Origin: Asterias amurensis
Taxonomy: Eukaryota; Echinodermata; Asteroidea; Forcipulatida; Asteriidae
Length of the DNA stretch: 64,000 nt
Direction: 5' to 3'
Assembly: GCF_032118995.1 (NCBI RefSeq)
Contig: NC_092661.1
Coordinates: 64,501 to 128,500, forward strand
Shown: positions 1 through 11,900 of the stretch, piece by piece
Numbering within the stretch: the stretch's first letter is position 1
How the letters are laid out: each line of letters starts with the position of its first letter
Translations under genes and position numbers: made by a program
The notes under the pieces: model-generated
Told to the model about the DNA's origin: nothing
The model's input: the letters and a program-made list of their open reading frames with translations, nothing else
The model's database searches: none

Positions 1-222
1 AGGCGCACATATTTTTCTTTTAATTATTTTCTTATGTGTTGGAAATTAGGTTTGACGACATGAAGTACTGTACATGTCATGTATATAAGGAGACAATTTA
101 AAGACCCCTGAACATGCTGTTCTGAAATAGTTTTCCCAATTCCTTATACTTTCCATATCCCCTCATTTGTATGAACACTAATTTACATCCATAACTCTAA
201 ATATAATTTTGTTCTTTTTCAG

Positions 223-316
223 GGTTCGTGGAATCTGATGTTTCCCTTTCATCAAGTGTATGCCGCCTCTCCCTGCATCTTAGCAGTCTTTCCAGCCACA
301 ACAGCAGTCACTGAGG
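223..316 (+). CDS. Possible isolated exon, unassigned
   Basis: A pyrimidine-rich acceptor ending in TTTTTCAG lies just before position 223, and a GAG|GTACAA donor-like site follows position 316, giving a 94-bp exon-sized segment richer in G+C than its surroundings. One frame is serine-rich and ends in a stop at the 3' edge; another stays open across the donor. I recognise no family and no partner exon nearby. It could equally be a chance splice-like pair; confidence is low. Confidence 0.18.
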
Positions 317-2085
317 TACAAATCCTCAACCATTCTGTAAGGCAACCAAAAACTAGCTGTATGGCCAGATTAATTTATACCAACACATTTACCCAATTAA
401 TTTCTCTCATTCCTTTTTTTCTCCTAAGACCCACATTATTTATGACTGTTTCTGTTTTTGTGGGGCCTCCGAAGTATCAGTTAAATTTCTATTAAAAACT
501 TTCATTAAGGTCAGCCCCCAAGGATTTTGAAAAAAAATAGCTTTATAATAATGCATCCTATTAAATAGCAGTACAGTTTATCTGATACTTGGTAGTTACT
601 CCAAAAGAAATAATTACCATGAAAACGTTAGAGCACTGGTCATGTTGATGTTACAAAAATATTGTTTGAAAACACCCTTTAAAGTAGTTTTAGGGAAAGC
701 GGTATTTTTTTTCACCCTCAAAATCTGAATCTCATGCATCTGAAAGCTCACAATTTCATGCATAGAATGTGAGGTTTTCTTTGATAATTTGTTTTCAATT
801 TTGATGACCATTTGAGGCAAAACTTCCATTGGTTTGTTAGTTATATGCATTTAAACACCCAGCAGGGTGGATACGTGCGCATTACAAAGTCTTATTATAA
901 TTATTATTGTTATTAATTGAGGCACACCAAGTGATGAGACTGTTGTTTGAAAATTACCAAAAGTATTCCCATTCATAATTAGTTTCTAAAAGTTATTTTT
1001 CATTAGTTCATCAACACCAAGAAAAGTCAACATATTAGGATTCATCAGAAAATAACAAGCAAACCAGACTAGATTGTTTATTTGAATTTTCAAGACTTTA
1101 TTTGAACAAACTTTAAATGTCTTCCAAAGAAAGAAAACAATATTACTCACTTAGTGCATCCACACTGTTAGACATTACCCCCACCCACCCCAACCTCAAG
1201 AACTTGATTATGACTATACTGTATGTTATGTTTCCTTAATGTTTTAATTAAAACAAATTTTGTTTTTGTGGGTGCTTTGGCACTCCTATTGCTTCCTTAC
1301 TATTCCTTTTGATAGTTGCTTAAATTGATGGTTGGAAATATGCCAGTTGATGTATTATTACTGTTTGAAAACCTCATTGAAATTATTATTTTTTTTTTTT
1401 TGTAATGCACTTGTCAAGTGCCACAATTCAAAAATTGTATTTGTAAAATCAAATACAGCTATCAATTCTTCATTTTTTTATTGAAATTATTGAAAATGTG
1501 TAGTTTCAAAACCCAACTTGAACCCCCAAAATATCCGAGAAGAAATATCAGCTGGCAAATGACAACCATAGCTAAGAAATATAAATGATCAACCAAGGAA
1601 GAAATGTAACCTGTTTTATCCAAAAGGAGTCCACATGGCTAACAAAAAAAATAGTCTCATGAAATAACTATTTGGTTTCTGCAAACTTGCAAAAAAAAAT
1701 TTTGGTGCTTTTTCTTCATCTTACAAGAACTCAAAATATTTACAGAATCAAAGCATTTTTTGTTTCTTCAAATCTAATTAAATTTGACTCCTTTATGGTT
1801 TACAGGTTGCATTTCTTACTTATAAAGAAGGTACAACATTGGTATTCATATACTGCATAAAGAGTGCACAAATTTTGACACAACAAACTTTATCTCAAAC
1901 TTGCAGCGTTTTCAAAACAAAATACTTTATTTATTGTTTAACTCCATACAGTTTTTACATCAAGTGGACATTTAGATGAATGTTTACTTTCATGCTTACC
2001 AAAATTAAAGGTAATGCATGTTCACTAAATTCCCGCATTAAACTTATAAGTTCAATTCAATAGCGCAACTACCAATGTTGTATCT
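317..2085. other. AT-rich stretch, no gene seen
   Basis: Only short open frames without family resemblance are present. There are homopolymer T and A runs (for example near 1390) and a C-rich patch near 1180. I see no supported gene here. Confidence 0.5.
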
Positions 2086-2094
2086 TCTGAAAAG

Positions 2095-2645
2095 GCCGCA
2101 TCTTATAGCTTGTCCTGTGACTTTATAATCTCAATCTTGGAAAGTTCTTGAAGTCCGCAAAGGGACACGCGAGTCAAAAATTACTAAGTGTTTTTGTCAA
2201 AAAATGACTAAGTCCAAACATCGACTATGAGTTCAGCTCAAAAAAATTACTAAGTACAAACAATGGCTAGTTTTTTGGTCGAAAAAAATGACTAAGTCCA
2301 CAATAGAACACCGAAAGTCAATAATTACCAAGTGTTTTTGTCAAAAAAATGACAAAGTCCAAAAAAGACTAAGTACAAACATTGACTATGAGTTTCTGTT
2401 CAAAAAATGGCTAGTTTTTTGGTCGAAAAAATGACTAAGTCCACAATAGAACACCAAAAGTCAATAATTGCCAAGTGTTTTTGTCAAAAAAAGGACTAAG
2501 TACAAACATTGACTATGAGTTTCTGTTCAAAAAATGACTAAGTACAAACAATGGCTAGTTTTTTGGTCAAAAAATGACTAAGTCCACAATGGGACTCCAT
2601 TTTATTGTTATATAAAGTCACAACAAGCTATAAGACGATACCTTT
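2095..2645. mobile_element. MITE-like element with internal minisatellite
   Basis: Matching inverted ends (core CTTATAGCTTG plus GTGACTTTATA) lie at about 2098-2128 and 2608-2636. Between them is a degenerate tandem array built on short AAATGACTAAGTCC-type units with a longer period near 140 bp (for example GACTATGAGTTTCTGTTC recurs). The inverted ends suggest a small non-autonomous DNA transposon whose interior expanded. The 310 bp that follow, up to 2958, hold no gene. Confidence 0.55.
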
Positions 2646-2958
2646 AATAAGGGGCTGTATTCCATTTTGATGTACCTAGCTATATAATCTAATGGTAATT
2701 TGAATTTGACGCCTTGTATAAGAGTCATGTGCAAATTTCTAGTTGATTATATTGTTGGTGTACATTGCTTTGGGATACAGTCTCTTCTGCACCCCTATAG
2801 GGGGTGCACTTGGTTGATCAATATTTTAATAATAGGGGGGGTAGGGCCAAACTTTTTACGGAGTTAATTTCGAACCGTACAACGGCACGAGAAATTTTTT
2901 TGGCTGACTTAGTCTATATAAAAAAGGCGTTTTTTTAGGGATTTTTTTGATTTTTTTT

Positions 2959-5900
2959 AAGCACCACTGAACTGTAGAAGCAGCAGAGTTGTGCAAACGT
3001 GTGTGCCGATCGGTGTGGCCAACTACTATCGAGAAAGTGAAGCGACTAAATGATCTAAGTATTAATGGAAGGAAAGCATTTTATTAAGTTAAATCAAGTT
3101 AATGTTTCATTGATAGTCTGTTTTACCAATGTCCTGCCTTACATGATTGACAAACTAAAAACATTGTTTTTTAAAAGTCTGAAGCCAAAAACAAACTTAA
3201 GATTTTTTTTTTCAAAGTCCAAAACAAAAGTCGGAAAGGATTCTGTTGCCCGTTAAATTGTTTGATGAATCTGTATCAAGTGTACCATCGGACGTCTCCC
3301 CCTGTTCGGGCAAACACGTCGCTAAGTTCTTGGAGTAAAGTTTCAAGTTTGAATTTTGGTTGAAGTGTAAAAGGACCCTTCCACTCCGTCACCGATTGAG
3401 TCCTGTACCATCAGAATAACGAAGACTTCAACCCAGATGATGATGCGCTGATCAGAGAAACAAGATTCCAACATGGCGGCTGAACTTGAAAAATTTTGTG
3501 AATTTTTGTGACAAGCACAAAAAACAGAACAGCATACTCAGGAATGTATTGGTTTCACTTGCATTAGACTACTAAAATTTGTTTTGGATTTGTTAAAACA
3601 TCGCAACATTTTAACAGTGTGTGTGATTACACGTTCAAATGAAGTCAAATTTCAGTCAAAAATTATATAGGTTATACACAAACATCAGATTTGCATCTTC
3701 ATTGCATTGAGTATCATTACAGGAGATATTGTAGATGATATTGGGTTTATGGAGGATAACTAGACTGAGAAAAAAAAAACTCTTAAAAAAAACTAACCTA
3801 TCTCTAAACAAATTCTTAACTCCTAAGTACAACAAAGTTTCAAATCCTACGGAACTACAAATTGCTAATGATGTCCCAATAAAGTATTGAACATCTAGGA
3901 TCAACAACTACTCCTACTGATTAACTTCATGTAAGCCTGCAAACCAACAACTCCATGCTAGTGATTTTTGCACCAATTTTAAATTACAATGTTTTGGCGT
4001 AAAAATGAGTCCGACGTCGATGTTGGAAAATTAAGGTTTTATCAGTGACGATAAGATCCTAAGTACAACAAAGTTTCAAATCCTACGGAACTACAAATTG
4101 CTAATGATGTCCCAATAAAGTATTGAACATCTAGGATCAACAACTACTCCTACTGATTAACTTCATGTAAATCTGCAAACCAACCACTGCATACTAATGA
4201 TTTCGTACCAATCATAAACTACAATGTTTTTGCATAAAAATTAGTCTGACGTCGATGTCGGAAAATTAAGGTTTTATCAGTGACGATAAGATCGCTGATA
4301 ACTTGGTGTATTTTCCATCTAGAAAGACACCTGTAATTCTGCAAACAGTGCATGACTAAAGTAACAAAGTGAAGTCTTATTTAGATTACCTATTCCTGCT
4401 GTGTCTTTTTGGCATAATATTCATAACAAAATCAATCTAACAAGCAAATTGAGGAATAACTAATTTAGTTATTTGTTTAATAATTCTACACTAATACTAG
4501 ACTAGTGTTTATGCTTCCTATAACTACCTAGCCATGTGACAAATTACTATGTTTGTTCCGAGGTTTAACTGAATAAGTCTACACTAATACTGCTAATACG
4601 CTAATAAACACCTAGTTTGATCCATTGTACACTTCGCTGTTGTACATGTTGAGACGTTCTCATGTTAACCATAAAAGAATTAAAATTTCTGATGGACATA
4701 GCACAAACTTTGTCTCGTCTCAAAGAGATCTTGAAAATAAAATCAAATACAATTGTTGTACTGACAAAAAACTAGTAGGTTGCATTTGTTCCCAACAGTT
4801 CTACGGGTTACATATCTTAAACTTGCCAACTCTTTTTAGAACCTGTCAAAATATTAATGACCAAGTGTCTTTGTTACTTTAACAGCCTAAATAACTAGAG
4901 AAACAAGATTCAAACATTGTGGCTGAACAAATTTTGTGAGTGTTTGTAAACCGCCTGAGTGTCGTCACCATGTTCAGCTGGAAAAGGGTTGACCAGTTGT
5001 AAAAACTGCTCACAATTATCAATAATTAATACCCTGAAGGATTTAAAACACCTACTGCAGCTAAATTACTATGTTTATGAAAAATGTATACAAATCATGC
5101 ACACCACAGTGGCAGTATTTGTTAAAAAAGCAATGTCTATTGGTCAACATCATTTGTAAATCATTTCTTCAACTGATTGTCGTTAACATATCTACTGTAG
5201 AATCTGTCATAAAGCTGACCACTCAAAACCTACAATTTTAACTAAATCTAAAATCTAAACACTTTTCTAACTAACGAAGGAGTGTACATACAACCTACTG
5301 TGGCTGAGAATTTAACCGGTCACAATTACCTAATGCACAACGGCATCTATCTAATCGACGATGTTTCTTCTACAAAGGACCCTGTTAACTTCCTACACAA
5401 TCCCAATGTCATCTTTGATATCTCCTTTTGATACAGTCAAAACTTCTTAACACAAGTGAAACCAATGTAAAAGCCTGAGTACCTGATTGAAATGTGAATA
5501 GCCATGTTCAGAATCTCGTTTCTCCGACCCTCGCACCAACATCTGGGTAGAAGTCTCCGTCATCCGTCAAGTTCAGAGGCTCCCTCAGATCAGAAGAGGA
5601 TGTCCAGTGTAGAGAAGTTGCTCAAAAAGTAGACCCGTTTACACAGGAACAGTATAGAGAGACGGGTACCAACTTAGGATAACAAAATGATCAGGTAAAA
5701 AATGTGCAAAAAAGTGCAATGGTCCTCAGTCCTTGACACTTTTGATACAGGCCCCCAAAGACTTCAACAGGCAACCAAATCCTTTCTTTCTTAGGTTTCG
5801 TTTTTTTGTCGGAGATCGAGAAAGTTGAAATAGTTTGTCAATCATGTAAGATAGGACACAGGTAAGACAGACTACCAGCGCCACATTAACAAGATTTCAC

Positions 5901-6035
5901 TTAATAAAATGCTTACCCAACCATTAACTCTTGGATCATTAGGTCGTCACACTTTCCAGATAGTAGTTAGCCACACCGACCGGCACACACGTTTGCACAA
6001 CTCTGCTGCTTCTACAGTTCAGTGGTGCTTTCTAC
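2959..6035. mobile_element. 3.1 kb element with ~540-bp inverted repeats
   Basis: The ends at 2959-3500 and 5500-6035 are inverted copies of each other. The outer 70 bp are nearly identical (AAGCACCACTGAACTGTAG outward), and similarity continues in patches for about 540 bp, including GCATTTTATTAAGT and CTTACATGATTGACAAACTA. The layout resembles foldback or long-TIR DNA transposons. The middle (3500-5500) has no recognisable transposase; short open frames at 3065-3256 and in the mirrored arm both begin MIDKL and are lysine-rich. Target-site duplications were not clear. The family is unassigned. Confidence 0.65.
3823..4292 (+). repeat. ~230-bp tandem duplication
   Basis: Two direct copies (about 3823-4051 and 4052-4292) lie inside the long-TIR element. 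The first ~110 bp of each copy are identical and the remainder carries scattered substitutions. This indicates a fairly recent duplication, or partial conversion, inside the element's middle. Confidence 0.8.
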
Positions 6036-6302
6036 AGCATTTAATCAATGGTAACCAATTAATTTACAACATAATTTTTCAAATTATAAAAACAGCCAAG
6101 TACAACATTTACAATCCTTGAGATGAAATAAAGTTATCTCTGAAATTAGATTTTTATTTGTATCAGCTGATGCAAAAAAAAATCAATAAAATTTAGAACC
6201 GTTTATTATTACTGTTGCAGCAATGCAAAGAAGAAAAAAACAACGTTTTCAAATGAAGTTTGTGACTGTTTCGTAAAAAATATTGTACTTTTTAATCAAT
6301 TT

Positions 6303-6500
6303 TATTTTGAGTTTGGACAGGTGTGCATCACACTCATCCAAACATGTCATGCCTAAAATGAATAAATTTGGTTAAATTGATGACGTACTCGTATTTCATT
6401 TTGAGTTTGGACAGGTGTGCATCACACTTATCCAAACATGACGTGCCAAAAAGGAATAAATTTAGTTAAAATGATGGCGTACTTGTATGTCATGAAGATG
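6303..6500 (+). repeat. Two ~99-bp direct repeats with internal palindrome
   Basis: The segment starting TTTTGAGTTTGGACAGG occurs twice in tandem. Each copy contains a short inverted repeat, GTTTGGA with TCCAAAC, around a CATCACACT loop. I see no gene function. Confidence 0.7.
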
Positions 6501-6629
6501 GGTCCCAAGAATACAACTTTAGGATGTATTCCTCTTGCATTAATTGTGTTGAGTGCAAGTTGTACTTGGCTTCACAATCATCAAAATATCAATATAGAAC
6601 CAGAGACACTCCCACAATTTGAGTCACAA

Positions 6630-6691
6630 GCAAATTTTACAGAAAGTTTTGTTTTCCTAAACAGGAAAACGAACATTTCTGTAAAATTTGC
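6630..6691. repeat. Near-perfect 29-bp-arm hairpin
   Basis: The arms GCAAATTTTACAGAAA... and its inverse pair over 29 bp with about three mismatches and a 4-nt loop. It may be the core of a small palindromic MITE; a small-RNA precursor is possible but unsupported. The DNA from 6700 to 7198 holds no gene. Confidence 0.7.
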
Positions 6692-7198
6692 TAAGATATT
6701 CCAACTCTGGGGAAAATCTGGAAAAGAAAAGTTTTTAAAGTGAGCAAAGTTTTGAAAGTAGTAGGGGAAAAAAAAATTGGCAGGAGAGTAAAAAAAAAAA
6801 TAAGAATTTAAAATTCTGTATTTTGGGAAGTACAAAGTCGAACGTTCTATATGAACGTTCTATATGAAAAATGTACATATTTTGTACATAAAGTAATGTG
6901 AACTCATTTCGTGGGAATGTCTCGATAAAGTGTTAAGATAATTTATGTAAAATACACAAATATTTTGCAGTTGTGACCCAAATTACCAAAAAGGACAAAT
7001 CTTTTCGCATTGTCGTATTTCCTGTCCCAAAATTAAGTTTTAAGCCAAAATTAAAAATAGCTTCGATCGACAACAATTTATTTTGCGCGTGTGGCCAACA
7101 CAAAGAATGATAAGCGAAATGTTTCACGTAATGATTTGTCTTCTTCTTTTTGTGAAGTTGGATCACAGATGCAGTCAAATGCACAATCATGAATAAAT

Positions 7199-8472
7199 CC
7201 AGGCCTGATACTTCACGGAGGCAACGAAGGCGATAGCCTCGATGCCCCTGGTGCCCTTGAAATGATCCAGTACGGATTTACAATTTCCTCATAGGGTGCG
7301 TTTAACCAAGGAGAAAATGCTCTGGTGCCCTTGCCTTTTCAAAAAAGAAGCATACAGGCCTGTTAGTCTATAGAAACAATTCACAACACATGATTCAAGA
7401 TTTATCATTGTGTTATTGCAACCAATACCCAAGGTGGAAAGGGGGGGCAGAGGTAAAATGGCAAGTGGCCATTTCTGACATACAGCCGCAAAGGTTTACA
7501 GTAACCTTACCCCACAGAGGAAGGGTCAGAGGTCACACGGCAGGTGGATTAATAGAAAGTACCAGTCATTTCCCCCAGGTAGGAAGGGGAAAAGGTCATG
7601 TATGTACATATGAACCTCAACACTTAGTTTGCTGCGACACAATCCCTAGCAGAAAGGGATGAAAGTCATGTGTGATGGAAGTGGTACAACAGTAAGCCAC
7701 TAATGTAAAACGTTACTAAGTTTGCTGTGACCCAATCCCTAGCAGAAAGGGATGAAAGTCACGTGTGATGGTAGTGGTACAACAGTAATCCACTAAACTA
7801 AAAGTTTACTAAGTTTGCTGTGACCCAATCCCTAGCAGAAAGGGATGAAAGTCATGTGTGATGGTAGTGGTACAACAGTAAGCCACTAATGTAAAACGTT
7901 ACTAAGTTTGCTGTGACCCAATCCCTAGCAGAAAGGGATGAAAGTCACGTGTGATGGTAGTGGTACAACAGTAATCCACTAATGTAAAACGTTACTAAGT
8001 TTGCTGTGACCCAATCCCTAGCAGAAAGGGATGAAAGTCATGTGTGATGGTAGTAGTACAACAGTAATCCACTAATGTAAAACGTTACTAAGTTTGCTGT
8101 GACCCAATCCCTAGCAGAAAGGGAAGAAAGTCACGTGTGATGGTAGTGGTACAACAGTAAGCCACTAATGTAAAACGTTACTAAGTTTGCTGTGACCCAA
8201 TCCCTAGCAGAAAGGGATGAAAGTCATGCACCATGGAAGCGGTACAACAGTAAGCCACTGCTAGAGAACACATTGATAGGTTCCTAGTTTGCTATGACAC
8301 AAACCCCTAGCAGAAAAGGACAGCTCAGTCATTTAAACAGGGCAAGTGCACCAAGGTGGTTTTTCTTGGTAAAGGGCACCTCTATGGAATAATTGCAAGA
8401 ACATTTCAAGGGGCATCCAGGCTATGACCAGTGGCAACGTTGCCTCCGTAATGCATCAGGAGTTTCGTAGTA
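7199..8472. mobile_element. MITE with internal 93-bp minisatellite
   Basis: The inverted ends share ACGGAGGCAACG, ATAGCCT, ATGCCCCTGG-like and GGTGCCCTT blocks (7205-7345 against 8335-8465). The interior, about 7420-8300, is a tandem array with a regular 93-bp period: ACTAAGTTTGCTGTGACCC at about 7715, 7808, 7901 and 7994, and onward. Central units are nearly identical and the edge units diverged. A 90-aa open frame at 7390-7662 is a by-product of the array. Confidence 0.7.
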
Positions 8473-8961
8473 ACAGTATCGAGGATGACATTTGTGCAAT
8501 GACCAACTCTCAGGAAAAAGGGAGTTTTAGTCTTGTCATGACCCATAAGTTACAAAGTATGCCATGATCCTAACCAGAGCTAGAAGGCTTTTATCATAAA
8601 AGATGTGCACTCAAGTTTCTTGTTCGTTCTTTCAATCGATCAACCCACCCCAGGGGTTAGGGGAGGATCGATCAATAACAACAATTGATGAGGGTAAACA
8701 GTTCAATTTCAGATACTAATTTTTCGAAACAAGCTATAAAGCATGAGTTATCGCAAATTAATGTAAGCAACACTGACAGTTTAAAAATACCTTTACCACA
8801 GTTCGGCCATTTTGTCTGGTTCCCGTGTACTGATCAAAACCCGCTAGAAACGCTCAAAGTTTAACAAAAAGGAACCAGACTTAATTTCATTGTCAAGCCT
8901 CATTTTGTTTCTTGAGACAATCCTGATGGCACTGTCAGTGATAAAGGATCCTTATCTTATT
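8473..8961. other. Spacer, no gene seen
   Basis: Unique-looking DNA with one palindromic patch at about 8633-8684 (CGATCAACC... with ...GGATCGATC). I see no coding or splice evidence. Confidence 0.45.
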
Positions 8962-11900
8962 TAAGTACCCATACTGGGATGGATGCTCGGCCTCCTCATC
9001 AGTAACACATCTCTCTGGCATGAGGTGGTGGTCGTCGTCGTCGGTGGTGATTTCATCTCCTTATTCCAGTGAGCTCTTGCCTCGAGTTCCTCTCAGTGTA
9101 GACCAATCTGAAGATGTTGATTCTCTTCAGGAGTATTCAATGTCTTGATGTCTGTAAATAAAAAAATAAATAAATAAAAAATTACTCTTACATAAAAAAT
9201 GAACCTTTGACCCTAACCATCTTGGGGTCGATTTCACAAATGGTTAGAAAGATGAAATAAAACGGTGAAAGTTTCAGCGAAATAGGTTAATTGGTTCTAC
9301 TTGCTGAGAAAACAGAAAAAGCAAACCCTTTCACAGAAGCCGAGGTAAAGGATTCGATACATCAACAAATTATGTTTGCTTTTTCCCCAAACATTATAAA
9401 AAACATTGGCCAAGGGTTTCCATACGGACATATTGCTCCTCTGTTTTCACAGGTAAAATATAAAACCTCTGACATAAAAGGAACCTATTTGAATATAAAA
9501 AATATTTGGAGGGGTTTACGTTATTTTTCAAAACTTAAATGTCAACTTTCAATTTGAAGTGGTGCAATTTTCAATCAAACACAGTTAAAAAATTGGCCAG
9601 GGGTTTCCTTACGGGTGGCGAACTCTTTGTCACTGAAATTTTGCCCTTCAGTTTTCAGAGTTAAAAATTAAAAACCAAAAAGTGTGGAGTTTGTTTTTCA
9701 AAACTTATAAATCACCTTATATGAAGTGGCGCATTTTTCAATGAATAAACACAGTCAAAAAATCGGCCTCCTCATCAGTAAGACATCTCTGTGGCATCAG
9801 GTCGTCATCGTTGTCGTCGCCGCCGGTGGTGATTTCATCTCCTTGTTCCAGTGAGCTCTTGTCTTGAGCCTTCTAAGTGTAGACCGATCCGAAGATGTCG
9901 ATTCTCTTCAGGAGTATTCAATCTCTTGATGTCTGTAAATAAAAAAATAAATAAATAAAAAATTACTCTTACATAAAAAATGAACCTTTGACCCTAACCA
10001 TCTTGGGGTCGATTTCACAAATGGTTAGAAAGATGAAATAAAACGGTGAAAGTTTCAGCGAAATAGGTTAATTGGTTCTACTTGCTGAGAAAACAGAAAA
10101 AGCAAACCCTTTCACAGAAGCCGAGGTAAAGGATTCGATACATCAACAAATTATGTTTGCTTTTTCCCCAAACATTATAAAAAACATTGGCCAAGGGTTT
10201 CCATACGGACATGAACCCTTTGTCACTGATTTTTGCTCCTCTGTTTTCACAGGTAAAATATAAAACCTCTGACATAAAAGGAACCTATTTGAATATAAAA
10301 AATATTTGGAGGGGTTTACGTTATTTTTCAAAACTTAAATGTCAACTTTCAATTTGAAGTGGTGCAATTTTCAATCAAACACAGTTAAAAAATTGGCCAG
10401 GGGTTTCCTTACGGGTGGCGAACTCTTTGTCACTGAAATTTTGCCCTTCAGTTTTCAGAGTTAAAAATTAAAAACCAAAAAGTGTGGAGTTTGTTTTTCA
10501 AAACTTATAAATCACCTTATATGAAGTGGCGCATTTTTCAATGAATAAACACAGTCAAAAAATCGGCCTCCTCATCAGTAAGACATCTCTGTGGCATCAG
10601 GTCGTCATCGTTGTCGTCGCCGCCGGTGGTGATTTCATCTCCTTGTTCCAGTGAGCTCTTGTCTTGAGCCTTCTAAGTGTAGACCGATCCGAAGATGTCG
10701 ATTCTCTTCAGGAGTACTCAATCTCTTGATGCCTGTAAATATAAAAAATAGATAAAAAAATTACTTTTACATAAAAAATGAACCCACGACCCTCACCATC
10801 CCGGGGTCGATTTCACAAATGGTTAGAAAGATGAAATAAAACAGTGAAAGTTTCGGCAAAATAGATAATGGGTTCTATTTGCTTAGAAAACAGAAAGAAG
10901 CAAACCCTGTCGCAGTAGCCGAGGTATAGAATTCGATACATCAACAAATTATGTTTGCTTTTTCCCCAAACGTTTAAAAAAACATTGGCCAAGGGTTTCC
11001 ATACGGACACGAACCCTTTTTCACTGATTTTTGCTCCTCTGTTTTCACAGGTAAAATATAAAACCTCTGAAATAAAAGGAACCTATTTGTATATCAAAAT
11101 ATTTGGAAGGGTTTACGTTATTTTTCAAAACTTAAATGTCAACTTTCAATTTGAAGTGGCACAATTTTCAATCAAACACAAGTAAAAAATCGGCCAGGGG
11201 TTTCCTTACGGGTGGCGAACCCTTTGTCACTGAATTTTTGCTCTTCTGTTTTTAGAGTTAAAAATATAAAACCAAATAGTTGGGGGGCCGGTTTTCAAAA
11301 CTTATAAATCACCTTATATGAAGTGGCGCATTTTTCAATGAATAAACACAGACAAAAAATCGGCCTCCTCATCAGTAAGACATCTCTGTGGCATCAGGTC
11401 GTCATCGTTGTCATCGTCGCCGATGGTGATTTCATCTCCTTGTTCCAGTGAGCTCTTGTCTTGAGACTTCTAAGTATAGACCGATCCGAAGATGTCGATT
11501 CTCTTCAACAGTATTCAATCTCTTGATGTCTGTAAATAAAAAAATAAATAAATAAAAAATTACTCTTACATAAAAAATGAACCTTTGACCCTAACCATCT
11601 TGGGGTCGATTTCACAAATGGTTAGAAAAATGAAATAAAACAGTGAAAGTTTCAGCAAAATAGGTTAATTGGTTCTACTTGCTGAGAAAACAGAAAGAAG
11701 CAAAACCCTGTCGCAGTAGCGATGAATCCATCCGAGGTACATCAACAAACTATGTATGCTTTTTTCCCCAAACATGTAAAAATAATTGGCCAGGGATTTC
11801 CTTACAGACTGTCACTAATATTTTCTCTCTGTTTTCACGGGTAAAATATAAAACCTCTGAAATCAAAGAAACCAATTTGTATATCAAAATATTTGGAGGG

